This document shows positions 9,089 through 17,895 of a stretch of DNA of 44,711 nt, piece by piece. The notes beneath the pieces are model-generated. The model had not been told where the DNA came from, did no database searches, and saw only the letters and a program-made list of their open reading frames with translations. The stretch lies in NCBI GenBank assembly GCA_016935485.1, contig JAFGQW010000080.1, positions 1 to 44,711 on the forward strand, given 5' to 3'. Within the stretch, counting starts at the first letter, position 1, and each line of letters opens with the position of its first letter. Source of the DNA: Planctomycetota bacterium (GTDB lineage: Bacteria; Planctomycetota; JAFGQW01). The translations under genes and the position numbers were made by a program.

Positions 9089-11199
9089 GCGTTCACCTCG
9101 CGCAGCGTCTTGTCCACCAGGTCCTCCCGCCCCTTGCGGTAGACCGCAAACGAGCCGTACCGATCCGACACGCAGTCAAACGCGGCCGTCAGCAGCAGCG
9201 TCGTGTTCACCTGCTCGATGATCGCCGGTCCCGCGATCCGGTGGCCGAACCGCGTGCGGTGGCCGTCGTACACCGGCACCGTCTGCAGCGCGCGATCCTC
9301 GGGCACGAACACCGGCCGCTCCCCCTTGCGCGCCGCGGCGGGATCCGGTCCGGCCCAGGTGTCCTCGGCGTACGCGGGCTTGTCCGTCAACCCGATGGCG
9401 CGCACGCGTACGTTGATCAGCTCGATCGGGGTGTGCTGCTCCTCGAGCGAGTAGCCGTACATCCGGTTGTGCTCGGCATGGAAGGTGGCGGCGATGGGAC
9501 CGAGGTCGGCCTGCGCGATCGCCTCCCGGGGCACCGGGAAGGAGACCTCGTGATACTGCTTGACGTAGCGGCAGTCGAAGTTGACCTGGAACTGCCGCCG
9601 CGCCGCCGGGATCTTCTCCGCGTCGAGCAGCCGCGCGCCCTCCGTCTCCATCTCGCGCACCAGGGCCTCCAGACGCCCCCAGTCCAGGTCCTTCAGCGAC
9701 GCGACGAAGGAGCGGACGAAGTCGTGCTGGAGGTCGCTCATGAGCATGCCGGCCGCGCAGAAGATCGAGGAGTCGCGCGGCACGAGCAGCAGCGGGATCT
9801 CGAGCTCCTCGCAGATCATGCAGGCGTGCAGCGGGCCGGCCCCGCCGGCCACCACCACCGGGAACTCCCGGGGATCGTAGCCCCGCTTGACGGTGATCTC
9901 GCGCACGCCCTGCGCCATGCTGGTGTTGATCACGCGATACATGCCCGCCGCCGCGTCCTCCAGCGACAGGCGGAGCGGTTCCGCGATGTGGGTGCGGATG
10001 GCGGCGACCGCAGCGGCGTGATCGAGCCGGAGCTTGCCGCCGGCGAAGAAGTCGGCATCCAGGTAGCCCAGCACCAGATCGGCGTCGGTGCAGGTCGGCA
10101 GCGTGCCGCCGCGGCCGTAGCAGGCCGGGCCCGGATCAGCGCCGGCGCTCTGCGGCCCCATGCGGAGCAGCCCGCCCTCGTCGATCCAGCCGATGCTCCC
10201 GCCGCCGGCGCCGATGGTGACGATGCCGAGCATGGGCAGCGCGATCCGGTGGCGGTCGATCTCGCCTTCGGTCACCACGATCGGCGCGCCGTCGAGCACG
10301 AGTGCGGCATCGAAGCTGGTGCCGCCCATGTCGACGGTGATGCAGTCGTTGCGCCCGTGGGCGCGCGCGTAGCCGAATCCGGCGCGCGGGCCGGCCGCCG
10401 GACCGGACAGCAGCGTCAGCGCGGCGCTGCGACGGGCGACCTCGGGCGCCATGATGCCGCCGTTGGACTGCATGATCAGGAGCACGCCGCCGAACCCGAT
10501 CTTCTTCAGCCGCGCCTGGAGGCTGTCGATGTAGGCGCTGAGCTTCGGGCCGACGTAGGAGTTGAGCACGGTCGTGCTCACGCGATCGTAGAAGCGGATG
10601 GAGGGGAGGAGATCCGCGGATACCGTCAGGTAGGCATCCGGGAGCTCGCGCGCCACGAGCGCGGCCGCCTGCTGCTCGTGCTCGCGGTTGGCGAACGAGT
10701 TCAGAAAGCAGATCGCCACCGCCTCGACCTTCTCGCGGCGAAGCTCCGCGATCGCGGCCTGGACGTCCGCGATCTCGAGCGGCGCCGTCTCCGCGCCGCG
10801 GTAGTCGATGCGCCCGCGGACCGGGCGCCGCAGGTAGCGCGGCACCAGTGGCTCGACGTTGGTGTAGCGGTTGTTGTAGCGCTCCTCGCGGATGCCGCGG
10901 CGCATCTCCAGCGCGTCGCGGACGCCCTCGGTGGTGAGCAGCGCGGTCTTCGCGCCGCCGCGGGTGAGCACGGCGTTGGTGGTGACGGTGGTGCCGTGGA
11001 CGATGGTGTCGATGGTTCGCACGAACGCCTCCAGCGCCAGCCCCCGGTCCCGGGCGATCTCCTGGAGCCCCGCGATCAGGCCGATGGCCGGGTCGCCGGG
11101 CGTGGAGAGCACCTTGAAGATGCGGGGCTCCTCCCCCGGCGCGGTCACGAGGAAGTCCGTGAAGGTGCCGCCGACGTCGATGCCGATCTTCTGCGTCAT
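9085..11199 (-). CDS. hyuA: Hydantoinase A/oxoprolinase family ATPase (HyuA-type)
   Basis: 704 residues, normal for HyuA/AcxA-like subunits with an actin/hexokinase-type ATPase fold. Phosphate-binding motifs are IGIDVGGTFTDF at the N-terminus and VDMGGTSFDAALV in the middle, followed by GAGGGSIGWID and ADPGPACYGRGG. The ATG at 11199 directly abuts the IorB stop, and the stop overlaps HyuB by ATGA. The pair is thus embedded between a 2-oxoacid oxidoreductase and a B12 mutase, which may mean carboxylation or ring opening of a pathway intermediate; this is inference. Confidence 0.9.
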   Translation of the reverse strand: MTQKIGIDVGGTFTDFLVTAPGEEPRIFKVLSTPGDPAIGLIAGLQEIARDRGLALEAFVRTIDTIVHGTTVTTNAVLTRGGAKTALLTTEGVRDALEMRRGIREERYNNRYTNVEPLVPRYLRRPVRGRIDYRGAETAPLEIADVQAAIAELRREKVEAVAICFLNSFANREHEQQAAALVARELPDAYLTVSADLLPSIRFYDRVSTTVLNSYVGPKLSAYIDSLQARLKKIGFGGVLLIMQSNGGIMAPEVARRSAALTLLSGPAAGPRAGFGYARAHGRNDCITVDMGGTSFDAALVLDGAPIVVTEGEIDRHRIALPMLGIVTIGAGGGSIGWIDEGGLLRMGPQSAGADPGPACYGRGGTLPTCTDADLVLGYLDADFFAGGKLRLDHAAAVAAIRTHIAEPLRLSLEDAAAGMYRVINTSMAQGVREITVKRGYDPREFPVVVAGGAGPLHACMICEELEIPLLLVPRDSSIFCAAGMLMSDLQHDFVRSFVASLKDLDWGRLEALVREMETEGARLLDAEKIPAARRQFQVNFDCRYVKQYHEVSFPVPREAIAQADLGPIAATFHAEHNRMYGYSLEEQHTPIELINVRVRAIGLTDKPAYAEDTWAGPDPAAARKGERPVFVPEDRALQTVPVYDGHRTRFGHRIAGPAIIEQVNTTLLLTAAFDCVSDRYGSFAVYRKGREDLVDKTLREVNA

Positions 11200-11862
11200 C
11201 TAGCGATTCTCCGTGTGCCGCTCGCCGCGGCCGACCGCGACCCCCGCGAGGAAGGCGCGCTGGTTCCGCTCGGCCAGGCGGGAGGGCGCCGTTGCGAGCA
11301 CGGTTTCCTGGAAGTCCTCGGGCCCGACCCCGAGGCATCCCGACCCGATCAGACAGCCGAGCATGACCATGTTCAGCGACCGGGCCGAACCCGCTTTCCG
11401 GGCCAGTTCGGTGGCGTCGAACGCGCACAGCTGTGGCGTGGCCTCGCGGATGCTGGCGGCCAGCCCGCGCACGTCGGGATACGCGGCGTCCTTGCGGCCG
11501 TGCACGTATTGCTGCGAGAGCACGTACGGCATGACCGGGGCGGTGTTCATGAACACGACGGCGTCCGGCGCCATGAACGGGATGGCCCGCGCGGTCTCGA
11601 CCGGCTCGAAGCCGACGACGAGGTCCGCGCTGCCCCGGCGCAGCCCGGGGCTCGACCCGCCGTCGACGACCACCGTCGATTGCACGGAGCCGCCGCGCTG
11701 GGCCATGCCGTGGAGCTGGCCGCTCACGACGCGGTGGCCGCGCCGGACGAAGTAGGCGGTGAGCAGGCGGGCCGCGAGCACCACGCCCTGGCCGCCGGTG
11801 CCGGCGATCAGGATGCGGAGGCCGCGCGGCCGCGTCGCCCTGGGGTCAGTTTCGGTCGTCAT
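11200..11862 (-). CDS. iorB: Indolepyruvate ferredoxin oxidoreductase beta subunit-like
   Basis: 220 residues. Gamma/beta domain of 2-oxoacid:ferredoxin oxidoreductases, with the opening GTGGQGVVLAARLLT and the signature SGQLHGMAQRGGSVQSTVV. I start at the ATG at 11862; a start eight codons further upstream is possible. It overlaps the end of iorA by 17 bases and abuts hyuA. With IorA it should oxidise an aryl- or acyl-2-oxoacid to the acyl-CoA while reducing ferredoxin. Confidence 0.92.
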   Translation of the reverse strand: MTTETDPRATRPRGLRILIAGTGGQGVVLAARLLTAYFVRRGHRVVSGQLHGMAQRGGSVQSTVVVDGGSSPGLRRGSADLVVGFEPVETARAIPFMAPDAVVFMNTAPVMPYVLSQQYVHGRKDAAYPDVRGLAASIREATPQLCAFDATELARKAGSARSLNMVMLGCLIGSGCLGVGPEDFQETVLATAPSRLAERNQRAFLAGVAVGRGERHTENR

Positions 11863-13726
11863 CTTCGGGCACCGGGTGGATCGCATCCTGCTGGCAGACG
11901 TGGGCGCAGAGCGCGCATCCGTCGCAGAGCGCGGGGTCGATGGCGTAGCGGCCGTCCGCGACGACGATGGCCGGGCAGCCGAGCGTCCGCACGCAGAGCG
12001 AGCAGGCGTTGCAGCGCTCCGGGTCGATCGCGAAGGGGGGGCGCGGCTCGCGCCGGCCGCCGCGCTTGCCCTCGACGGCGCACGGCGCGCTCAGAATCAC
12101 CACGTTGACGCCGGCGCCGGTCCGGGCGGCGCGGAGCGCGGCGAGCGTGGGCGTCTCCTCGAACGGATCGACCGACCAGACGTCGTCCACGCCCAGCCCG
12201 CGCACGGCTCGCTCGAGCGAGAGCGCGCGGACCGACGCGGCGGCGGGGCCGAGGCCGTCCGTCGGGTCGGTCGTGAAGCTCGGCTGGAAGCCGGTCATCG
12301 CCGTGACGAAGTTGTTGAGGATGCAGACGGTGATCGCGTCGTTCTGCCGGACCGCGTTGGCGAGCGCCGCCAGCCCGCTGTGAAAGAAGGTCGAGTCGCC
12401 GATGAAGGCGACCGTGCGCTTGCCCGTGGCGCGGGCGATTCCCGACGCCTGGCTGATGCTCGAGCCCATGCACAGCAGCGTGTCGCAGGCGTGCAGCGGC
12501 TCGCCGTAGCCGAGCGTGTAGCAGCCGATGTCGTTCGTGTAGACGGTGTTCTTGCCGAAGACGCGCCGGACGCGGAAGAAGCTGGTGCGATGCGGGCAGC
12601 CGGGACAGAGCACCGGCGGGCGGGGCGGGAGCTCCGGGGCCGGGACCGGGCGCACCACGCGCTGGTCGAGTCCCAGGAACGCGCGGACCGCGTCCTCCAC
12701 CAGTTCCGGACTGTACTCGAACGCCTCGGGAAGAAGGCCGGTGCGCTTGCCGTGGATCGGCAGCAGGCGTCCCTGGCGGTGGGCGGCAAGCGTCACCCAG
12801 TCCTCGACGAACGGGGTGAGCTCCTCCAGGACGAGCACCGCGTCCACCGAATCGAGGAAGTCCGCGAGAACCCGCGCGGGAATCGGATAGGCGCCGATCT
12901 GGAGCCGCGAGACGCGCTCCTCGACGCCGAGCGCCTCGATCACCTCGGGCAGGTAGGCGTGGGCCGCGCCGCTCGCGACGATGCCGTGGCGGCCGGTCCC
13001 GGCGCGGGGAAAGAAGCCCGACTCGGCGAGCAGCGCCTCGGCCTGCGCGTAGCGCTCGATCAGCTCGGTGCGCATGCGGCGCGCATTGACCGGAATGGGC
13101 ACATAGCGCGCCGGGTTCTTGGTGAAGCGCACCGTGTTGCGGGTCGCGGGCAGCGGGCCGAGCTCCACCATGCCGCCGACGTGACAGACGCGGGTCGTGG
13201 GGCGGAGGATCACCGGGAGCCGCGTCGCCTCGGACAGCGAGAACGCGGTGCGCGTCATGCGGTGCGCGTCGTCCGGCGTGGAGGGGTCGAAGATCGGGTA
13301 GTAGAGGAAGCGGGTGAAGTGGCGCTGGTCCTGCTCGTTCGGGCTGGTGATGGCGGACGGGTCGCCGGCCGAGACGATCACCAGGCCGCCCTCCACGCCC
13401 ACGTAGGGCAGCGTCGAGATCGGATCGCCGGCGTAGTTGAGCCCGAGGTGCTTCATGCTGCAGAGCGAGCGCGCGCCGGCGAGGCTGGCGGCGAACGCGA
13501 TCTCCACCGCGATCTTCTCGTTCACCGAGTACTCAAACAGCACGTCCGCGTCGCGGGCGATGCGGGCGAAGGTGTCGCCCACCTCGGAGGCCGGCGTGCC
13601 GGGGTAGCCGGAGACGAACTGCACGCCGGCCTCGAGGGCCCCGCGCACGATCGCGAGATTCCCGAGGAGGCAGACCGCCGCGCCCGGCTCGTCTCGAAGC
13701 ACCTCGTGGCGCGCGCTCTCGGTCAT
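11846..13726 (-). CDS. iorA: Indolepyruvate ferredoxin oxidoreductase alpha subunit-like
   Basis: 626 residues, the usual IorA length. Order: N-terminal pyrimidine-binding domain with FVSGYPGTPASEVG, TPP-binding domain with PGCPHRTSFF and GDSTFFHSG, and a C-terminal ferredoxin domain with two [4Fe-4S] motifs, CNACSLCVRTLGCP from residue 572 and CDGCALCAHVCQ from residue 601. The cytosolic enzyme couples 2-oxoacid oxidation to ferredoxin reduction. The ATG at 13726 has GAGGAAG upstream. Its position next to Hdr-like genes suggests its ferredoxin feeds that complex. Confidence 0.93.
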   Translation of the reverse strand: MTESARHEVLRDEPGAAVCLLGNLAIVRGALEAGVQFVSGYPGTPASEVGDTFARIARDADVLFEYSVNEKIAVEIAFAASLAGARSLCSMKHLGLNYAGDPISTLPYVGVEGGLVIVSAGDPSAITSPNEQDQRHFTRFLYYPIFDPSTPDDAHRMTRTAFSLSEATRLPVILRPTTRVCHVGGMVELGPLPATRNTVRFTKNPARYVPIPVNARRMRTELIERYAQAEALLAESGFFPRAGTGRHGIVASGAAHAYLPEVIEALGVEERVSRLQIGAYPIPARVLADFLDSVDAVLVLEELTPFVEDWVTLAAHRQGRLLPIHGKRTGLLPEAFEYSPELVEDAVRAFLGLDQRVVRPVPAPELPPRPPVLCPGCPHRTSFFRVRRVFGKNTVYTNDIGCYTLGYGEPLHACDTLLCMGSSISQASGIARATGKRTVAFIGDSTFFHSGLAALANAVRQNDAITVCILNNFVTAMTGFQPSFTTDPTDGLGPAAASVRALSLERAVRGLGVDDVWSVDPFEETPTLAALRAARTGAGVNVVILSAPCAVEGKRGGRREPRPPFAIDPERCNACSLCVRTLGCPAIVVADGRYAIDPALCDGCALCAHVCQQDAIHPVPEDDDRN

Positions 13727-13775
13727 CGCTGCTTCCTCATGCTTGGCGGCCTGCGGGCCGCCGTCGCCAGTGCCG

Positions 13776-15512
13776 CTACGGCGGCTCGCCCGGCCGGTAT
13801 TCTCGCAGGAACCGGGGGTCCCGTTCCAGATCGCAGTCCAGACAACGGCAGGCTTCCTCGACCGCCTGCGCGTCGGTGTAGCGCTGCTCGACCTCGGCGA
13901 AGCCGGCGCGGCGCTCGGCGGGGTCGAGTGCCGGGGCCGGCACGCGCCGCCGATCCGCAAAGCCGCGCTCCCGGCGGCCGTCGCGGCCGTCGGCGGCCAC
14001 CGGCGCCCCGCGGGGCGGATCCACGACGCCGTCGCCGCCCAGGTGGCGGTCGATCGCCCGGGCGGCCCGCTTGGCGTGCGCGATCGCCTCGATCAGCGCG
14101 CCGGGGCCGGTGGCACCTTCTCCGGCTGCGAACACTCCCGGCCGGCTCGTCGCGGCCGTTTCCGGGTCGATCACGATCCGGCCGGCGTCCACGGCGGGCG
14201 ATTGGCCGGCCTCGAGCCAGGCGAGATCGGCGGCCTGCCCGACGGCGAGGATCACGTGATCGGCCTCGAGGCGCGCGCGCTCGTCGCCGAACGTCGGGCG
14301 GAAACGGCGCCGCTCGTCGAAGACGGAGGTGCAGCGGACGAGCTCGATGCCGGTCACCCGACCGCCGTCGCCGCGCACGCGGGCGGGCCCCCAGGCGGGC
14401 TGGAGCTCGATCCCCTCCTCGAGGGCGCGCGCGAGCTCGTGCGGGTGAGCGGGCATCTCGTGGCGGTCCTCGAGGCAGGCGACGGTCACCGCGGCCGCGC
14501 CCAGCCGGAGCGCGGTCAGCGCCACGTCCAGCGCCACGTCGCCGCCGCCGATGACCACCACGCGCCCCGCGAGCCGGGACGCGCGGCCCTCGCGGGCGGC
14601 GGTGAGGAAATCGAGGCCCCAGAGCACGCCGTCGAGCTCGGCGCCCTCGAGCGGGATCCGCCGGGCCGCCTGGAGGCCCGTCGCGAGCAGGATCGCGTCG
14701 AAGCCGTCCTTCTCGAGGCGGTCGAGGTCGAAGTCGCGCCCGAGCTGCTGCGCCGTGTGAAGCTCGATGCCCAGCGCGAGAATGCGGTCGATCTCGCGGT
14801 CGATCACGTCGTCGGGGAGCCGGAATCCGGGCACGCCGTGGCGGAGCATCCCGCCCGGCCGGTCGCGTCCCTCGAGCACGGTGACGGCATGGCCCTTCTT
14901 GCGGAGGTAGAACGCGGCGGCGAGCCCGGCCGGCCCGGCGCCGACGACTGCGACGCGCCGGCCGGTGTCGGGGGCCGGGCGGGGCGCCACGGGCGCTGCC
15001 TCGGCGGCTCGGTCCGCGGCGTAGCGCTTCAGCGCACAGATGGCCACCGGCTCGTTCACCTCGCCCCGCCGGCACACGGCCTCGCACGGGTGCGGGCAGA
15101 TCCGGCCAAGAACGCCCGGGAAGGGCACCCGCTCGAGAATCAGCTCGTGGGCGCGCTCGGGCTGTCCCTGCGCGATCAGTCGCACGTAGCCGGGAACGTC
15201 GATCTCCGCCGGGCAGGCCTCGACGCAGGGCGGTGGACCGGTGGGGATCAGCGCGGCGGGGGCCAGCGCGCGGAGCGGGCGGATCACATCCAGGATCGCG
15301 ACGCCGTTGGGGCACGCCGTCTCGCAGCGCCCGCAGGTCGCACACCGCCAGGGCAGCGGCGAGCGTGCGATCTCGTCCACAAGCCCCAGCTCCACGTGGC
15401 GGAGGATGCGGCGGACATTGAATCCCTCGACACCGGTCAGCGGGCAGGCCGAGCTGCAGCACCCGCATTGCTCGCAGGTCCTCAGCACGCTCACATCGCC
15501 GAAGATGTCCAT
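13776..15512 (-). CDS. HdrC-like ferredoxin fused to GltD/NfnB-like FAD-NAD(P)H oxidoreductase
   Basis: 578 residues from the ATG at 15512 (GAGGA eight bases upstream). Residues 1-80 hold two HdrC-type [4Fe-4S] motifs (C13, C16, C19, C23 and C57, C60, C63, C67). Residues 90-165 match the glutamate synthase small-subunit N-terminus with further cluster cysteines (C96, C100, C139, C143, C147). A Rossmann FAD site VVGAGPAGLAAAFYL lies near 189-203 and an NAD(P) site VVIGGGDVALDVAL near 310. A CRCLDC motif sits close to the C-terminus. I infer electron transfer between NAD(P)H and the adjacent Hdr-like proteins. I do not know a named enzyme with this exact fusion. Another possible start is the ATG at 15527. 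Confidence 0.85.
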   Translation of the reverse strand: MDIFGDVSVLRTCEQCGCCSSACPLTGVEGFNVRRILRHVELGLVDEIARSPLPWRCATCGRCETACPNGVAILDVIRPLRALAPAALIPTGPPPCVEACPAEIDVPGYVRLIAQGQPERAHELILERVPFPGVLGRICPHPCEAVCRRGEVNEPVAICALKRYAADRAAEAAPVAPRPAPDTGRRVAVVGAGPAGLAAAFYLRKKGHAVTVLEGRDRPGGMLRHGVPGFRLPDDVIDREIDRILALGIELHTAQQLGRDFDLDRLEKDGFDAILLATGLQAARRIPLEGAELDGVLWGLDFLTAAREGRASRLAGRVVVIGGGDVALDVALTALRLGAAAVTVACLEDRHEMPAHPHELARALEEGIELQPAWGPARVRGDGGRVTGIELVRCTSVFDERRRFRPTFGDERARLEADHVILAVGQAADLAWLEAGQSPAVDAGRIVIDPETAATSRPGVFAAGEGATGPGALIEAIAHAKRAARAIDRHLGGDGVVDPPRGAPVAADGRDGRRERGFADRRRVPAPALDPAERRAGFAEVEQRYTDAQAVEEACRCLDCDLERDPRFLREYRPGEPP

Positions 15513-15532
15513 GCTCGCCGTCCTCATCGCCG

Positions 15533-15648
15533 CACGCGGACCTCCGCGGGCGCAATCCGCCTGCGCCACGCTAACTCGCACGCGCACCCGCACGCGGACC
15601 TCCGCGGGCGCAATCCGCCTGCGCCGCGCTAACTCGCACGCGCACCCG
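15533..15648. repeat. 58-bp tandem duplication
   Basis: Two adjacent 58-base units, 15533-15590 and 15591-15648, each starting CACGCGGACCTCCGCGGGCG, differ at one base. They lie just upstream of the HdrC-GltD gene and contain its 5' leader. No gene is seen in them. Confidence 0.9.
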
Positions 15649-15658
15649 CACGCTCCGC

Positions 15659-15796
15659 TTCTTCTTCTTCTTCTTCTTGTTCTTGTTCTTCGCGTTCTGA
15701 CGGTCTCGGCTCTCGATCAACGCCTAGCTGCTGGTTGCTTTCCTCCCTTGCTCCCTTGCTCCCTTGCTCCCTTCCTCCCTTCGTGTTTAACTCGCG
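15659..15796 (-). repeat. Composite intergenic element (repeat A stub, octamers, core, GAA run)
   Basis: Read on the minus strand from the stop of the HdrA-MvhD gene: GAGTTAAACACGAAGGG, then four to five GGAGCAAG/GGAGGAAG octamers (15741-15785), then a core containing GCGTTGATCGAGAGCCGAGA and CCGTC, then AAGAACAAGAAC and a (GAA) run. The same order of parts occurs at 20888-21033 and 37642-37833. The TAA stop of the upstream gene is inside the element. Confidence 0.8.
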
Positions 15797-17895
15797 CGTC
15801 CGGCGGTTGACGACGCTGCGGAGCCGTTATGCGCCGGGAGCCCCAGCGCCCTCACCATCTCCCGCATCGCACCGGCGAACTTCGGCCCGTCCGCGGCCGA
15901 GCACCACAGGGTCCACAGCCGTGCCGGATCGTAGCCCTTCTTCGCGAGCTTCTTTCGCGCGCGCTCCATGCGCTTGTCGCAGGCGTAGTTCCCGGTGATG
16001 TAGTGGCAGGTCGGAAACTCGCAGCCGGCCACCAGCACGCCCGCCGCGCCGCGTTCGAACGCGCGCTCCACGAGGCGGATCGGCACGCGCGCCGAGCACA
16101 TCACCCGGATCAGGCGCGCGTGCGGCGGATACTGGAGCCGGCTCACTCCGGCCATGTCCACGCCGCCCAGAGCGCACCAGTGGCAGACGAAGCCGACGAT
16201 CTTCTCGGCGGGTCGCTCCGCGAGCGCGGCGTCCACCTGGGCGGCGAGCTGGGCATCGGAGTAGTGGACGATGGAGATGCACTCCATCGGGCAGTCCGCG
16301 GCGCAGAGGCCGCAGCCCTTGCAGAGCGCCTGGAGGAGCGACGGCTCGCGCTGGTCGCTGAGCTGGATGGCGCCGTAGGGACACTGCTTGGCGCAGAGCC
16401 CGCAGTTCTCGCAGTCCTCGAGATCCAGCTCGGCGACGATGCCCGCCGCCTCCACGTAGCCCCGCTTCATCGGAATGGAGACCCGCATCGCCGCGCCCAT
16501 GCCCTCCTCGAGGCTGTCGCGCAGGAACTTCGGCGACTTGGCGCAGCCGCCCAGCGCGATCCCCTCGGCGGGGAAGTCGAGCGGACCGAGCTTCACGTGG
16601 GCCTCCTGGAAGAAGCCGTCGGCATTCGCGGAGACCTTGAGCAGCCCCTTCAGCCGGTCCACGCTGTCGTCCCCGCGGTACGCGGTGGTGAGCACGAGGA
16701 GATCCGCCGCGAGCTCGAGGTCGCGGTCGAGCAGGAGGTCGTGGACCCGGACGGCGAGCTTGCCCTCGGTCTCGAGGAGCTCCGGATAGCGGTCGTCGGG
16801 GAAGCGGAGGAAACGGACCCCGGCCTGCCGGGCGTCCTCGAGGTGGAGGTGCTCGTCCTTCACCAGGCTCAAGTCCCGGTAGAGGAGATGGACGCGCCGT
16901 CCGGCGCCGTCGGCGGCGAGCCGGAGCGCATTCTTCACCGCGACGGCGCAGCCGATCGCGCAGCAGCCGCGCGTCTCGTTGCGCGAGCCCACGCACTGCA
17001 CGATGACCACGTCCTCCACGCCGTCGAGCCGATCGCCGCGGCGCAGCCGCTCCTCGAGCTCGAGCTGGGTCACGACGCGCGGGTCCTCGCCGTGGCGGAA
17101 GTGACCCGCGGCATCGATCTCCCGCATGCCCGTCGCCACGATCACCGTCGCGGCGTCGATGCGCTCCGAGACGCCGCCGGCGCGGACGGCGAGCTGGTAG
17201 TTGCCGACGTATCCGCCGAGGCTCTCGATCTCGGCGCCGGTGAAGACGCGGATCCCCGGATGGGCCTCGATCCGGGCAGCCGCGGCGCGGACGAGCTCCG
17301 TGGCCGGCACCTCGCGGCGCCCGTGGATCACGGTCGAGATCCGGCTGAGGAGCCCGCCGAGCGCGGGCGCCTTCTCGACAAGCACCGCACCAAAACCCTG
17401 GTCCGCCACGTGGAGCGCCGCCGTCATCCCGGCCATGCCGCCGCCGATCACGAGACAGGTCGTCCCCACGGGCAACCGGATCTCCGCGCCCTCCTCGAGG
17501 AGCACGGCCTTCGCGACGCCCATGCGGACGAGCTCCTGCGCCTTCCAGGTCGCGGCGTCGCGCTCGTGCATGTGCACCCAGGAGACCTGCTCGCGGATGC
17601 TCACGAACTCGAGGAGGTAGGGGTTGAGCCCCGCTTCCTTCACGGTGGCCTTGAAGAGCGGCTCGTGCGTGCGCGGCGTGCAGGCGGCGACCACCACGCG
17701 GTTCAGGGCCTGCTCCCGGATGATTCTCTGCATCCGGGCCAGTGCGTCCACCGAGCACGACCAGCGGCCCTCGTCGACGAAGACGACGTGTTCCAGGCCG
17801 GCCGCGTAGCGGACCACTGCCGGCACGTCGACGACGCCGGCGATGTTGGAGCCGCAGTCGCAGACGAAGACGCCTACGCGGGTCGGGTCGGACAT
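15787..17895 (-). CDS. hdrA: HdrA-MvhD fusion flavoprotein (heterodisulfide reductase-like, QmoB-like layout)
   Basis: 702 residues. Residues 1-135 are the HdrA N-terminal domain (C12, C14, C47, C72 in AACTPRTHEPLF). FAD binding is VIGGGMAGMTAALHV around 149-163; CVGSRNETRGCCAIGC follows near 301. Two [4Fe-4S] motifs lie at C495-C505 and C525-C535. The last about 130 residues are an MvhD domain (C571, C574, C600, then GCEFPTCHYITGNYACDKRM). No selenocysteine codon is needed. The start at 17895 has AGGAAGGAG and overlaps the preceding HdrA gene by 22 bases. HdrA-type proteins bifurcate or relay electrons through flavin and Fe-S. The stop codon lies in a repeat element. Confidence 0.9.
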   Translation of the reverse strand: MSDPTRVGVFVCDCGSNIAGVVDVPAVVRYAAGLEHVVFVDEGRWSCSVDALARMQRIIREQALNRVVVAACTPRTHEPLFKATVKEAGLNPYLLEFVSIREQVSWVHMHERDAATWKAQELVRMGVAKAVLLEEGAEIRLPVGTTCLVIGGGMAGMTAALHVADQGFGAVLVEKAPALGGLLSRISTVIHGRREVPATELVRAAAARIEAHPGIRVFTGAEIESLGGYVGNYQLAVRAGGVSERIDAATVIVATGMREIDAAGHFRHGEDPRVVTQLELEERLRRGDRLDGVEDVVIVQCVGSRNETRGCCAIGCAVAVKNALRLAADGAGRRVHLLYRDLSLVKDEHLHLEDARQAGVRFLRFPDDRYPELLETEGKLAVRVHDLLLDRDLELAADLLVLTTAYRGDDSVDRLKGLLKVSANADGFFQEAHVKLGPLDFPAEGIALGGCAKSPKFLRDSLEEGMGAAMRVSIPMKRGYVEAAGIVAELDLEDCENCGLCAKQCPYGAIQLSDQREPSLLQALCKGCGLCAADCPMECISIVHYSDAQLAAQVDAALAERPAEKIVGFVCHWCALGGVDMAGVSRLQYPPHARLIRVMCSARVPIRLVERAFERGAAGVLVAGCEFPTCHYITGNYACDKRMERARKKLAKKGYDPARLWTLWCSAADGPKFAGAMREMVRALGLPAHNGSAASSTAGRAS

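Noticed and set aside
15741-15785. CRISPR-like regular repeats in the octamer runs
   Set aside because: Units of eight bases without spacers are simple tandem repeats, not a CRISPR array.
15787-17895. Selenocysteine in the MvhD domain
   Set aside because: The frame is open with Cys codons and no internal TGA, so no recoding is required.
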